Assembly (NCBI RefSeq): GCF_003201815.1
Contig: NZ_QJKB01000005.1
Location: forward strand, 62,001 to 126,000
Direction: 5' to 3'
Source: Undibacterium pigrum
GTDB taxonomy: Bacteria > Pseudomonadota > Gammaproteobacteria > Burkholderiales > Burkholderiaceae_D
DNA: 64,000 nt
In this document: positions 35,766-44,691 of the stretch, piece by piece
How the letters are laid out: each line of letters begins with the position of its first letter
Numbering within the stretch: the stretch's first letter is position 1
The notes under the pieces: model-generated
Seen by the model: only the letters and a program-made list of their open reading frames with translations
Database searches by the model: none
Told to the model about the DNA's origin: nothing
Program-made: the position numbers and the translations under genes

Positions 35766-36662
35766 TTACTGAGGTGCACCAGTGACGGCTCGCGCCGTCA
35801 CTTCCAATTCTTGCTGTAACCATTCCAGAAACGCCAGACGGCGCTGGTCTTCATCAAAGGGCAGGGCTGACAGCAAGACGTAGTCAGTGCCGTCTTCCAT
35901 GAAAGCATGGGGTGCGATGAGTTGCCCGCTGCGGATTTCATCTTCCACCATATAGGCCGATGCCATGGCGACACCCAGGCCAGCGCAAGCTGCCTGCAGG
36001 CTCAGGTAAAAATGTTCGTAGGTCGCCCGGCTTTTACTACGTGCAGTTTGTCTGCTGAGCTTTTGCCATTGCGGCCATGCATCGGGGCGGGTTGCTGTGT
36101 GCAGCAGGCATTGCTGATTCAGTTGCAGTTTGCCTTGTTTCAGTAGGCCTGGTGTGCAGACCGGGGCGATCAATTCACGGGCGACTTTGGCTGCATGGTA
36201 GTTTGCATCCCAGACAAAATCATTGCGCCGCAAAGCCAGGTCTATATGCCCGTGCCGCAAATCGACAGGACCGCCAGCAGCGAATAAATGAATCTCCAGC
36301 TCAGGGTGTAACTGTCTGAATTTACCCAGGCGCGGGATCAGCCAGCGCATGGCTATCGTTGGTTCGCAAGAGACCACCAGTGGCTGATCATCGGTCTGCC
36401 TGAGTTGGCGCAAACCTGCTTCCAGTTGTCGCATGATGTCAGTGCAAGTGCCTTGCAGGCTCAGCCCGGCGCGTGTCAAAAAGATGGCGCGATTGCGGCG
36501 TTCGAACAATTCCAGGCCCAGGTTTTCTTCCAGTTGCTTTATCTGGCGGCTGACTGCACCGTGAGTCACATGTAATTCTTCCGCAGCCTTGACCAGGCTC
36601 AAATGGCGTGCGGCGACTTCAAACACGCGTATCGCATTCAGAGAGGGTAGGTGATTTGACAT
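35766..36662 (-). CDS. LysR family transcriptional regulator (GcvA-like)
   Basis: A 298-residue regulator with an N-terminal winged HTH (LPSLNAIRVFEVAARHLSLVKAAEELHVTHGAVSRQIKQLE) and a two-lobe periplasmic-binding-type effector domain. The opening LPSLNAIRVFE and late EDGTDYVLL are characteristic of the GcvA/AmpR subgroup. It is divergent from a LysE-type exporter gene, the usual target of such a neighbour, so it likely senses the exported amino acid or a related molecule. Confidence 0.93.
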   Translation of the reverse strand: MSNHLPSLNAIRVFEVAARHLSLVKAAEELHVTHGAVSRQIKQLEENLGLELFERRNRAIFLTRAGLSLQGTCTDIMRQLEAGLRQLRQTDDQPLVVSCEPTIAMRWLIPRLGKFRQLHPELEIHLFAAGGPVDLRHGHIDLALRRNDFVWDANYHAAKVARELIAPVCTPGLLKQGKLQLNQQCLLHTATRPDAWPQWQKLSRQTARSKSRATYEHFYLSLQAACAGLGVAMASAYMVEDEIRSGQLIAPHAFMEDGTDYVLLSALPFDEDQRRLAFLEWLQQELEVTARAVTGAPQ

Positions 36663-36665
36663 TTG

Positions 36666-36678
36666 TGAGATTTTCTCA
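36666..36678. promoter_or_regulatory. Candidate LysR operator dyad
   Basis: TGAGA (36666-36670), TTT, TCTCA (36674-36678): an exact inverted repeat four bases upstream of the regulator start in the AT-rich divergent spacer. It is of the size and place expected for LysR autoregulation. Confidence 0.4.
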
Positions 36679-36786
36679 ATGATATATCTGAGTATATATC
36701 GATTTTTATAATTGATGCTGTGCTTCAGAATACAAGCATGTGTGATTTTTAATCACAATTAAATATTTCTTATGCTGAGGAAAAAA

Positions 36787-37407
36787 ATGACAGAACTCAT
36801 TGCCGTCGCCATCATCACCATTCTGGCTGTCATCAGCCCTGGTGCTGACTTTGCCATGGTCACCAGGAACAGCTATCTGTATGGTCGCCGTGCGGGCCTG
36901 CTGGCTGCCAGCGGCATTGCACTGGGTGTGCAAGTGCATGTGATGTACACCATGTTGGGTGTGGGGCTGTTGATTGCCAAATCCCCCAGCCTGTATTTCG
37001 CCATCAAGATCATCGGTGCGATTTATTTGATTTATATCGGTTACCAGACTTTTTTTGCCCGCGCTGTCGTGAATGCAGAAGCCGGAGAAGGGCAGTCTTT
37101 GAATAATCTGGCGGCCTTGCGTGCAGGTTTCATGACCAATGCCTTCAATCCAAAAACCACTTTATTTGTCCTGAGTACTTATACCCAGGTCGTGCAAGTT
37201 GATACCAGCCTGCTGGCACAATTTGGCTATGGTTTGTTCATGTCAGTCGCACACTGGATATGGTTCAGCCTGGTTGCCCTGTTTTTTTCAGATCATCGCC
37301 TGCGTGCAGGTATGCTTAGGCAGCAAGTGATATTGAATCGTTTTATTGGCGCTGTGCTGGTCATTCTGGGTGTATCACTTGCCAGTTTGCCGGCCTTGCA
37401 TTCGTGA
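36787..37407 (+). CDS. LysE/RhtB family amino-acid exporter
   Basis: A 206-residue inner-membrane protein with about six helices. The N-terminal signature ISPGADFAMVTRNSYLYGRRAG is the classic RhtB/LysE motif with P-G-P/A-D. NAFNPKTTLFVLSTYTQVV is the second family motif. It exports an amino acid such as homoserine, threonine or leucine; the substrate is not known. The ATG at 36787 is chosen because GAGGA lies just before it; the earlier in-frame ATG at 36772 includes that site. Divergent from its likely LysR regulator. Confidence 0.92.
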   Translation: MTELIAVAIITILAVISPGADFAMVTRNSYLYGRRAGLLAASGIALGVQVHVMYTMLGVGLLIAKSPSLYFAIKIIGAIYLIYIGYQTFFARAVVNAEAGEGQSLNNLAALRAGFMTNAFNPKTTLFVLSTYTQVVQVDTSLLAQFGYGLFMSVAHWIWFSLVALFFSDHRLRAGMLRQQVILNRFIGAVLVILGVSLASLPALHS

Positions 37408-37652
37408 TTACTGATTTGCTATCAGTTGACGAAATCCAGATGCGCGCCTACAATTCGTCACAGGTGCTAAGGGGCGCCTACCCGCAAAAGAGGCTCTCAC
37501 CCTGCAAATGCACATCCAGATTAATGTGATAATTGCCATGTTTCGTTTGACGTCAGCGGGTCGTCGATAAGCGAACTGGAGTTCATCATGTTATCGTCGT
37601 ATTACCCTTCATTGTTCATCAAACAACAGCCCACATTGACTGGAGCTGCAGC

Positions 37653-38474
37653 ATGAACGCACTTACTACAGAAATCAAAACACGCGCCCGTTTATTGCAA
37701 AAACTGCTGGAAACACGCAATACCGCAGCCAGCAAACGCGCCCTGATCTTGAGCCGCCAGCGCCAGTGGGAAATCCCCGAGAGCTGGCAACTCAAGCACT
37801 GCATGAACCTGGCCGCAGCCGATGCCGGTTTCCAGAACTGGGAACATGCCCGCATCGTCCTCGGTGGCGAAGCCAAACCTGGTGAAGACATGGGTGACTT
37901 CTGGCACGGTCCTGAGGTGTCTGTCTTCATCAATCACTGGTATGCCAGCTATGTCGAAGCACAGGCGCAATTGCAGGCGAATGAAGCCGGTTATCTGCTG
38001 CCTTACCGCAAGCAATACCTGGTTGTCACCAGTGACTATTTGCAGGCAATGGGTGTCAGTGCTGCTGCTGAATATTGGGACTCTATCGGGCGTGATCTGG
38101 TGCAGGGCTATGGCAGCGCAAGCTGGCTGAACCTGGCGCAGCAACGTCTGCAAACCAGCCGCACAGAGCGTTTCAAGGCGAACTGGGATGCTACTCAGAT
38201 CATGCTGGATTTGCAGTCCACCGAAATCGAGGCTGAGCGCGTGATGAAGTCTTTCGTCAAGGATGGGCGTCTGGTGAGTATTCCTGAACAGCGTAAAAAA
38301 CGCCTGGTGATTTTGCGCTGGCTGGTGGAGCAATTACAGTTTGAGCGGCGTTACGTTGAGGCTGATATCAACAGCTTCTTGCTGCAGTTTCATTCTGATT
38401 TTGCGACTTTGCGGAGGGAGTTTATTATGAATGGCTTGATGGAGAGGGCGGAGGGGGAGTATTGGAGGGTGTGA
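37653..38474 (+). CDS. DUF2087 domain protein
   Basis: A 273-residue soluble protein. The C-terminal ~70 residues (RLVILRWLVEQLQ, RYVEADINSFLLQFH, ATLRREFIMNGLMERAEGEYWRV) are a DUF2087 domain, a small winged-helix-like module. The N-terminal part is helical and charged (ARLLQKLLETRNTAASKRALI) with a WEHARIVLGG segment. No catalytic motif is visible. Its role is unknown; DUF2087 proteins are often linked to regulation. The 245-bp upstream spacer has a GC-rich segment (37440-37510) with some stem potential but no recognised RNA. The stop is followed by ~90 bases and then repeat family 3. Confidence 0.75.
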   Translation: MNALTTEIKTRARLLQKLLETRNTAASKRALILSRQRQWEIPESWQLKHCMNLAAADAGFQNWEHARIVLGGEAKPGEDMGDFWHGPEVSVFINHWYASYVEAQAQLQANEAGYLLPYRKQYLVVTSDYLQAMGVSAAAEYWDSIGRDLVQGYGSASWLNLAQQRLQTSRTERFKANWDATQIMLDLQSTEIEAERVMKSFVKDGRLVSIPEQRKKRLVILRWLVEQLQFERRYVEADINSFLLQFHSDFATLRREFIMNGLMERAEGEYWRV

Positions 38475-38565
38475 TGGGCATCTTGGTATTTTGATGCATC
38501 TCGACTAAACGACTTTTTATACTTACCTGGCTGTCAGGTCTTCAATTAGACGGCAGTAAGATTAA

Positions 38566-38898
38566 CGTCATTCCTGCGTAGGCAGGAATCCAGAGGCGTT
38601 AGTTGCTTTGCCGTACTTTGATTAAAACGATTGCCCTTCGTAGAACCAAGCCGGGTCTCGGCCCGGCAGCCGAATTCCTTTCTTTGCTTCGCCAAAGAAA
38701 GGAATCAAAGAAAGGCGACCGCAGACTTGCCCTTCGGGTGCTTGCGCTACGCTCCAGCACAATTTGTGCATCACAAAAAATGGGAAAGCTTCGAAACTCG
38801 CTACGCTCAAACAACGAAGCTTTCTGATCCATTTTCTGTGATGCACAAATTGCTACGTCCCAAGCGGGTTGAGTCAAAGTCAAAAACAACGTCAAAAA
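38566..38898. repeat. Structured repeat element, copy A (family 3)
   Basis: A ~330-bp non-coding element, homologous to 44692-45050. It opens with the hairpin ATTCCTGC/GCAGGAAT. Then comes a stretch shared almost exactly with copy B (ATTAAAACGATTGCCCTTCG), a GCCGGG/CCCGGC stem, CCTTTCTTTG/CAAAGAAAGG, and a long stem CAATTTGTGCATCAC (38760-38774) with GTGATGCACAAATTG (38838-38852) that encloses GAAAGCTTCG/CGAAGCTTTC. It ends in a CAAAGTCAAAAACAACGTC tract. Open frames here on both strands are by-products. It fills most of the 498-bp gap. Confidence 0.85.
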
Positions 38899-38972
38899 CA
38901 AATTCAAAAACAGGAGCTACGTCACCACGACCGCAGCTCTCATTTTCGCGGTCAAGCGCTCACCGATTAGAC

Positions 38973-40313
38973 CTACCTCACACCAGCCTGCAAAGGCAAG
39001 CTGACACTTACAGCCAAGCCCCCACCTTCACGATTGGCAAATCCTACTTTCGCATGCAGTTGTATAGCCAGTTGCGCGACGATAGCCAGGCCCAGGCCAG
39101 CGCCACCAGTTTCACGGTTGCGGGAAGATTCGAGTCGCACAAAGGGTTGCATGACGGCTTCCCATTGGTCTTCGGGGATGCCGGGGCCGCGGTCCTGTAC
39201 AGTGATGACGGCATGTTGCTGGTCGCTGGCCAGGATGACTTCTACTTCGCTGCCAAACTTCAGGGCATTGTCGATGAGGTTGCCGAGCAGGCGGGACAGG
39301 GCCAGGGGGCGGGTTTGCAGGGTTTGGTTGCTATTGCCATGCAGGCTGACTTGCTGACCAGTGTCGCAATAGTCCTGTACCAGGCTGCCTGCGAGTGCGT
39401 CGAGATTGATTTTGCTGCTGGCTTCCTGGTCGGTTTGCAGCTGGTTTTGTACCTTGGCATAGGCCAGGCCCTGTTCCACCAGTTTTTGCATGGCTTGCAG
39501 GTCAGCCTGCATTTTGTCTCTATGGTTATCGTCTTCCATGAGTTCGGTACGCAGGCGCAGGCGGGTGATGGGGGTTTGCAGGTCGTGGGTGATGGAGGCG
39601 AGGATTTGCATGCGTTCTGCCAGATAGGTGTCTATGCGTTTTTGCATGTTCTGGAAGGCAGTCGCTGCACGGAATACTTCTCGCGGCGCACGGGCAGGGA
39701 ACTGTGGTCTGGCACCCGGCTTGACCATCGCATCGGCAGCGTCGGCCAGCATCGCCAGTGGGCGTGTCGCCGTCCTGACGGCAAGCCAGGTTGCCAGCAT
39801 GATGATGGCGAGCTGTACGCAGAGTAGCGAGAACATGTTCCATTGTATGGTGTATGGCGTTGCAGTCAGGCGCACGGTGAGCGGCGCGTCATCGCTCAAG
39901 GACAGATGCAATTGCAGGATTTTTTTATCGTTTTCAGTACGTACGCTGATTCTGATTTTTGCCGGATGCTCCAGATTATTTTTTATTGCCTCTATTGCCT
40001 CGTTGGCAATGTCGAGGTCTATGTTGTCCTTGGCATCAGCGGGGGCGGCCTGCAAAGTATATTCATAGTTGTTGCGGGCAAGTTTGTCCAGCCAGCCCTG
40101 ACGTTCACTGACTGGCAGCCGGTCAAGAAATGAAATCGCGTTGGCGACATCCTTGCCTACCGAATAGACCATATGATTTTTCCTGACCTGCATCTTGTCC
40201 CATTGCGAAGACGCAAACGAGAGTGCGTAGGCCATCAGCAGGGCACTGAGCAAAATCAGGCATAGACGACCAAACAAGGTGTGCGGCCAGTGCGGGCTTT
40301 CTATGATGTGCAT
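38973..40313 (-). CDS. Sensor histidine kinase (EnvZ/RstB-like)
   Basis: A 446-residue membrane kinase. TM1 is at ~13-34, a periplasmic domain of ~120 residues follows, TM2 is at ~158-180, and then HAMP. The H-box is SITHDLQTPITRLRLR with phospho-His243, the N-box is NLIDNALKFG, and G-boxes are VQDRGPGIP and GGAGLGLAIV. The periplasmic domain is rich in Lys/Asp and has no known motif. Its ATG overlaps the stop of the response regulator gene by one base (TGATG), so translation is coupled. The signal is unknown. Repeat family 3 begins 75 bases after its stop. Confidence 0.93.
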   Translation of the reverse strand: MHIIESPHWPHTLFGRLCLILLSALLMAYALSFASSQWDKMQVRKNHMVYSVGKDVANAISFLDRLPVSERQGWLDKLARNNYEYTLQAAPADAKDNIDLDIANEAIEAIKNNLEHPAKIRISVRTENDKKILQLHLSLSDDAPLTVRLTATPYTIQWNMFSLLCVQLAIIMLATWLAVRTATRPLAMLADAADAMVKPGARPQFPARAPREVFRAATAFQNMQKRIDTYLAERMQILASITHDLQTPITRLRLRTELMEDDNHRDKMQADLQAMQKLVEQGLAYAKVQNQLQTDQEASSKINLDALAGSLVQDYCDTGQQVSLHGNSNQTLQTRPLALSRLLGNLIDNALKFGSEVEVILASDQQHAVITVQDRGPGIPEDQWEAVMQPFVRLESSRNRETGGAGLGLAIVAQLAIQLHAKVGFANREGGGLAVSVSLPLQAGVR

Positions 40314-41059
40314 CAGGCTTCCCCTTGTGCAGTGACTTGCGCACAAAATACATAACCCTCACTGCGCACAGTCTTGATATAGCGTGGCTCGCGGGCATCG
40401 TCACGCAAATGCTGGCGCAAGCGGCTGATGAGTAAATCGATGGAACGCTCAAACAAGTCTGCATCGCGGCCCTGGGTCAGGTTCAGTAGCTGGTCACGAT
40501 TCAGCACTCTTTGCGGATGTTCTACCAGGACTTGCAGCAGGCGGTATTCAGCCCCGCTGAGTGTCACCATGACACCGTCTTTATCGAGCAGATGACGGGC
40601 CAGGGTATCGAGTTGCCAGTCACCAAACTGCAGCATGGCGGGTGGTTTTTGTTCACGCAGCTTGGGCGGCAGCATGCGTGTGCGGCGCAAGACTGCCTTG
40701 ATGCGGGCCAGTAATTCTCTCGCGGCGAAAGGTTTGGTCAGGTAATCATCGGCACCCATTTCCAGACCGACGATGCGGTCAGTCTCTTCTGCCCGTGCGG
40801 TCAGAAAAAATATGGGAATGACTTTGTGTGGGCCAGAGCGCAATTCACGGCACAGGCTCAAACCGTCTTCACCCGGCATCATGATATCAAGCACGATGAG
40901 GTCGATGGCACTGCCTTCGAGCAAGGCACGCATTTGCTTGCCACCCGCAGCCGTGCTGACCTTGTTGCCATTCTTCCGCAAATACAGGGCCGTCAGTTCG
41001 CGTATTTCTGCATCATCATCGACGATGAGGATGTGATCCGGGGATTCTGTGTTTTCCAT
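40313..41059 (-). CDS. OmpR family response regulator
   Basis: A 248-residue regulator with a receiver domain (acidic pocket LIVDDD at 11-16, phospho-Asp58 in IVLDIMMPGEDG, FLTARAEE, and the conserved Lys in DDYLTKPF). A winged-helix DNA-binding domain follows (LSGAEYRLLQVLVEHPQRVLNRDQLLNLTQGRDADLFERSIDLLISRLRQ in outline, closing RSEGYVF). It is the cognate partner of the kinase downstream. The 231-bp spacer to the divergent DUF2147 gene shows no obvious direct repeats. Confidence 0.95.
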   Translation of the reverse strand: MENTESPDHILIVDDDAEIRELTALYLRKNGNKVSTAAGGKQMRALLEGSAIDLIVLDIMMPGEDGLSLCRELRSGPHKVIPIFFLTARAEETDRIVGLEMGADDYLTKPFAARELLARIKAVLRRTRMLPPKLREQKPPAMLQFGDWQLDTLARHLLDKDGVMVTLSGAEYRLLQVLVEHPQRVLNRDQLLNLTQGRDADLFERSIDLLISRLRQHLRDDAREPRYIKTVRSEGYVFCAQVTAQGEA

Positions 41060-41290
41060 AGGCTGGGCTGGTTGTGTGCTAGTTGCGCATTCTTGATGAT
41101 TTATTCGATAGTGCTTTATAGCCCAAATTGCGGCAGGGGCAAAATCTTTTGTATCCCAGTGTATCTGAGCGCCGTTGATACATGGTCAGATGCAAATATG
41201 GCATTTCCTGACATGTGCCAGATACCTTGCTCTTGTCTAATGAGTCTGCCGTGATGAATTCATCACCTCGACAACTCAAGGAGAACTGAC

Positions 41291-41791
41291 ATGAAAAAGC
41301 AAATGATCGTTATCAGCACTTTCGCCACGATATTGATGACTGCCTGGTCTGCCCAGGCGCAGCAAGCAGGTTTGTCTGATTATTATCTGGCACCGGTGGA
41401 GGCTGAAATTCAGGCCAATAATCATGCCAACAGCAAGGCTGGCGCAGTCGCAGGCACCTGGCTGACACAGAGTGGTAACCTGGAAGTAGAGATCGGTCAA
41501 TGCGGCCAGGCCTTGTGCGGCAAGGTCAGCCGTGTACTGGAAACATCTGCTGCACCTGCAATGGGCAAGACCATCATGGAAGGTTTTACTCCTGTCCAGA
41601 CTGCGCAGTCCACTCAGTCGACCACGTGGTCAGGCAAGATTTTTAACCGTGCTGATGGCCAGACTTATGATTGCCAGATGCGCATGCTGAGCTCAGGCGA
41701 GCTGGAAGTCACGCCCTACAAGGATAGTCCCGAAAATGGCCGCAGCCAGGTGTGGACCAGGGTGTCGAATACCGTCACTGCGCAAAAATAA
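41291..41791 (+). CDS. DUF2147 domain periplasmic protein
   Basis: A 166-residue exported protein with a signal peptide at ~1-23 (STFATILMTAWSAQAQ) and a DUF2147 domain: GTWLTQSGNLEVEIGQCG, LCGKVSRV, WSGKIFNRADGQTYDC and LEVTPY are the family pattern, including two Cys that may pair. The fold is a small beta barrel thought to bind a small ligand; the function is unknown. AAGGAGAACTGAC before the ATG is a good ribosome binding site. Divergent from the two-component system, which may control it. Confidence 0.88.
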   Translation: MKKQMIVISTFATILMTAWSAQAQQAGLSDYYLAPVEAEIQANNHANSKAGAVAGTWLTQSGNLEVEIGQCGQALCGKVSRVLETSAAPAMGKTIMEGFTPVQTAQSTQSTTWSGKIFNRADGQTYDCQMRMLSSGELEVTPYKDSPENGRSQVWTRVSNTVTAQK

Positions 41792-41827
41792 AATTGGGAG
41801 CATCGATTGATGCTCCCAATTCATTTT
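41792..41827. terminator. Hairpin terminator between convergent genes
   Basis: AATTGGGAGCATC (41792-41804), loop GATT, GATGCTCCCAATT (41809-41821), then CATTTTT. The 13-bp perfect stem serves the DUF2147 gene and possibly phhA from the other side. Confidence 0.85.
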
Positions 41828-41857
41828 TCACTATCAATCTTCAATAGCAATTCGGAC

Positions 41858-42763
41858 TTACGGCAGTAACTCAACTTCACCCGGCAATAGGGTATTGGCT
41901 GGCAAGGCATCGAGTTGTTTCAGGCGCTCATAATAAGGCGTGAAATCCGGTGCCGTGCCATCAAACAATTGCTGGAAATTGTCGATGACAAAATAGGTTT
42001 CCTGGAAGCTATCTATCTTGTACAGGGTTTGCAGGCAGCGTTCTATTTCAAGATGGATATGGCGTGAAGGCGTGCCCGGCTTCAGGCAATATTCGACCTC
42101 GCCGCCAGATGACAAAATGCCCGCGCCATAGATGCGCAAACCCTTGTCAGTCTTGATCAGGCCAAACTCTACCGTGTACCAGTACAGTCGCGCCAGATAA
42201 TCCAGGCCGCCCAGCTTCATCGCCTTCAGGCCACCCTTGCCATACAACTGCATATAGTCAGCAAAGACTGGATTGAACAGCAGCGGCACATGACCGAAGT
42301 AATCATGGAAGACATCGGGTTCAACGATGTAATTGAATTCTTCCGGCTTGCGCAACCACACGGTGATAGGGAAGCGACGGTTGGCCAGGTGTTCAAAGAA
42401 AGTCAGTTCAGGGATCAGGCCGGGCACGGCAACGATGCGCCAGCCAGTAGCGGCGAACAATTCTTCTGAAGTACGCTCAAATTTTGGTATGCCACCCGAG
42501 GCATCCATCTTGTGCAGGGCTGCTATGAACTCATCGCAGGCACGGCCAGGCAAGAGTTCCATCTGGCGCTGGTAGAGCTTGCGCCACAATTCATGTTCTT
42601 CTTCTGTGTAGGCGTCCCAGTCCTGGGCGACGACGTATTGCTCGTCGGCTTTTTCATAATTGCCACGCAGGGCTGCACCATTCGATTTTTCAGCAACGGT
42701 GGCCAGGAAGTCGTCGTTGCTGACGGTAGTGTCAGCAGTAGCGGAAGTAGCGATAGTATCCAT
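41858..42763 (-). CDS. phhA: Phenylalanine 4-hydroxylase
   Basis: Tetrahydrobiopterin-dependent monooxygenase converting phenylalanine to tyrosine, here monomeric and without the eukaryotic regulatory domain. The 2-His-1-Glu iron site is visible as His153 and His158 in VFHDYFGHVP and Glu199 in YTVEFGL. The 301-residue length fits bacterial PhhA. It lies 72 bases downstream of hpd on the same strand. Together they take phenylalanine to homogentisate except for the aminotransferase step, which is not in the window. The divergent Lrp-type regulator is the probable controller. Confidence 0.97.
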   Translation of the reverse strand: MDTIATSATADTTVSNDDFLATVAEKSNGAALRGNYEKADEQYVVAQDWDAYTEEEHELWRKLYQRQMELLPGRACDEFIAALHKMDASGGIPKFERTSEELFAATGWRIVAVPGLIPELTFFEHLANRRFPITVWLRKPEEFNYIVEPDVFHDYFGHVPLLFNPVFADYMQLYGKGGLKAMKLGGLDYLARLYWYTVEFGLIKTDKGLRIYGAGILSSGGEVEYCLKPGTPSRHIHLEIERCLQTLYKIDSFQETYFVIDNFQQLFDGTAPDFTPYYERLKQLDALPANTLLPGEVELLP

Positions 42764-42835
42764 ATTTTTCAGCGAAAAAGGCCGGCATCAGATGATGGCC
42801 AGCCTCCTTCATATCTCCATTAGCTGTTAGCGAAA

Positions 42836-43948
42836 TCAGGCAGTTGTTTCGTCTTTGATGACGCCACGACGGATCTGATCAAGCTCAATAGATTCAAACA
42901 GAGCGCGGAAATTACCTTCACCAAAACCCTGATCGCCCTTGCGCTGGATGATTTCAAAGAAGATAGGGCCGATGACTGTGGTCGTGAAAATCTGCAACAG
43001 CAATTCACGTGATGTTTCTGTGCTCTTACCATCCACCAAGATGCGCAGCTTGCGCAATTCTTCCAGGTTTTCACCATGGCCAGGCAGGCGGCGGTCTACC
43101 AGATCATAGTAAGTTTCTATGGTGTCCTGGAATACCACGCCATTGGCTTTCATGCCGCCAACGGTGTCATAGATATTGTCTGTACCCATGGCGATATGTT
43201 GTACGCCTTCGCCGTGGTACAGATCCAGGTATTCAGCGATCTGGGATTTGTCATCCGAAGATTCGTTGATAGGAATACGGATTTTGCCGCATGGAGAAGT
43301 CATGGCTTTGGACTTCAGGCCTGTGTGTTTGCCAGCGATATCGAAGTAACGGATTTCGCGGAAGTTGAACAGGGTTTCATAGAAATCTGCCCATTCTTTC
43401 ATGCGGCCACGGTGTACATTGTGGGTCAGATGATCGATGTAAGTCAGGCCTTTGCCAACAGGGTTGGAATCCACGCCTGGCAATGCCACGAAGTCAGCAT
43501 CATAGATACTGATATTGCCGATGGCACCTGCATCTGCGCCATCTTTACCATGCCAGCGGTCAACGAAATAAATCAGGGAATCACCGATGCCTTTGATGGC
43601 AGGGATGTTGAGTTCCATAGGGCCGGTTTTATTGTCGAAACCCCAGGCACCCAGTTCCAGTGCGCGCTTGTAGGCAGCATTGGCATCCTTGACGCGGAAA
43701 GCAAATGCGCAAACGGACTGGCCATGTTTACGGGCAAATTTTTGTGCGAAAGAATCAGGTTCTGCATTGATGATGAAATTCACGCCGCCTTGACGGTACA
43801 GGGTGACATCCTTGGTGCGATGTTTGGCAATCGCGGTAAAACCCATGGTGACGAATAATTCGCCCAGTGCTTTTGGATCGGGTGCTGCGTACTCGATAAA
43901 CTCAAAGCCATCGGTACCCATAGGGTTTTCCCAAGTTTGGAAAGTCAT
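42836..43948 (-). CDS. hpd: 4-Hydroxyphenylpyruvate dioxygenase
   Basis: Fe(II) enzyme turning 4-hydroxyphenylpyruvate into homogentisate in tyrosine breakdown. The 370-residue protein has two glyoxalase-fold halves. The iron ligands are His173 in YIDHLTHNV, His251 in GVQHIAMGT and Glu332 in PIFFEIIQRKGDQGFG, the last being the signature end of HPPD. AGGAGACAGG just before the ATG is the ribosome binding site. It is transcribed with phhA and divergent from an Lrp/AsnC gene. Confidence 0.97.
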   Translation of the reverse strand: MTFQTWENPMGTDGFEFIEYAAPDPKALGELFVTMGFTAIAKHRTKDVTLYRQGGVNFIINAEPDSFAQKFARKHGQSVCAFAFRVKDANAAYKRALELGAWGFDNKTGPMELNIPAIKGIGDSLIYFVDRWHGKDGADAGAIGNISIYDADFVALPGVDSNPVGKGLTYIDHLTHNVHRGRMKEWADFYETLFNFREIRYFDIAGKHTGLKSKAMTSPCGKIRIPINESSDDKSQIAEYLDLYHGEGVQHIAMGTDNIYDTVGGMKANGVVFQDTIETYYDLVDRRLPGHGENLEELRKLRILVDGKSTETSRELLLQIFTTTVIGPIFFEIIQRKGDQGFGEGNFRALFESIELDQIRRGVIKDETTA

Positions 43949-44086
43949 GCCTGTCTCCTCAGTGTGATCATCAGTATTGCTGCATCGGGCTAGTTTTAAG
44001 TCTGGCTTTGATGTAGCTCAAGCTCTCAGTATAGTCTGCGAAACGCGCCATATAATTGCAAAATAACCCAATGATTCATCGATTTG

Positions 44087-44101
44087 AGCAATAATATTGC
44101 T
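44087..44101. promoter_or_regulatory. Perfect palindrome, candidate Lrp-type operator
   Basis: AGCAATA (44087-44093), A, TATTGCT (44095-44101): an exact 15-base dyad 25 bases upstream of the Lrp-type start, in the divergent spacer with hpd. Its size and AT centre suit the 15-bp Lrp/AsnC site, and it could serve autoregulation plus control of hpd-phhA. Confidence 0.6.
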
Positions 44102-44126
44102 TATTTTATTTGATGTTGGGCATATT

Positions 44127-44630
44127 ATGCTTGAAGTTGAACTGGACAAGATAGACCGCAAGATACTGGCGATTTTGCAGGCAGATGGCAGGCTGACCAA
44201 TCAGGAAGTGGCTGAGCGCGTCAATCTCTCGCCGTCACCCTGCCTGCGCCGCATCAAGCGCCTGGAAGACAGTGGTGTCATCCGCAAATATGTCGCCTTG
44301 CTGGAACCCGCCAAGATAGGCCTGGGCTTGCTGGCTTACGTCAATGTGCGGCTGGAAAAGCATAGCGATGCCCCGGGTAAGGGGGCGTCACGCTCACCGC
44401 GCGATGACTTCTCGGCCTCGGTAGGCCAGTGGCCAGAAGTGGTGGCCTGTTATGCCATGACAGGGGAAATGGATTATCTCTTGCGCGTGCATGTGGAAGA
44501 CATGAACCATTTTTCACGCTTCATGATGGAGACGCTGCTGCGTCACCCTGCTGTGCTGGATGTAAAGTCCAGCTTTGCCTTGCAGCAGATTAAGGATACG
44601 ACGGCTTTGCCGGTGGTTGTGGGGGTATAA
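44127..44630 (+). CDS. Lrp/AsnC family transcriptional regulator
   Basis: A 167-residue regulator with a winged HTH (LDKIDRKILAILQADGRLTNQEVAERVNLSPSPCLRRIKRLE in outline) and a RAM domain (MTGEMDYLLRVHVEDMNHF). It has a 10-residue insertion (SDAPGKGASRSPRDD) in the region before the RAM core that is longer than usual. The start at 44127 gives MLEVELDKIDRK; a start 30 bases upstream is possible but would put the operator palindrome close to the codon. By position it likely controls hpd-phhA in response to an aromatic amino acid. Confidence 0.93.
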   Translation: MLEVELDKIDRKILAILQADGRLTNQEVAERVNLSPSPCLRRIKRLEDSGVIRKYVALLEPAKIGLGLLAYVNVRLEKHSDAPGKGASRSPRDDFSASVGQWPEVVACYAMTGEMDYLLRVHVEDMNHFSRFMMETLLRHPAVLDVKSSFALQQIKDTTALPVVVGV

Positions 44631-44691
44631 GGGCTAGGTGTTTGGATGAGTGTGATTGCTGCGATATCCTTAATATAATCAGCCGTCAAAT

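Noticed and set aside
37440..37530. Segment resembling part of a TPP riboswitch (CTAAGGGGCGCC, then CACCCTG)
   Set aside because: The diagnostic CUGAGA and GAACCUGA blocks are missing, and the downstream gene has no thiamine link.
38631..39827. 398-codon plus-strand open frame
   Set aside because: It runs antisense through the histidine kinase gene and repeat copy A, and its residues show no domain. The kinase on the other strand has all its motifs.
41858..43948. phhA and hpd as suppliers for the VioB-like pathway
   Set aside because: They are 12 kb away with their own regulator and form an ordinary tyrosine-breakdown pair; nothing in the sequence links them to the ebo cluster.
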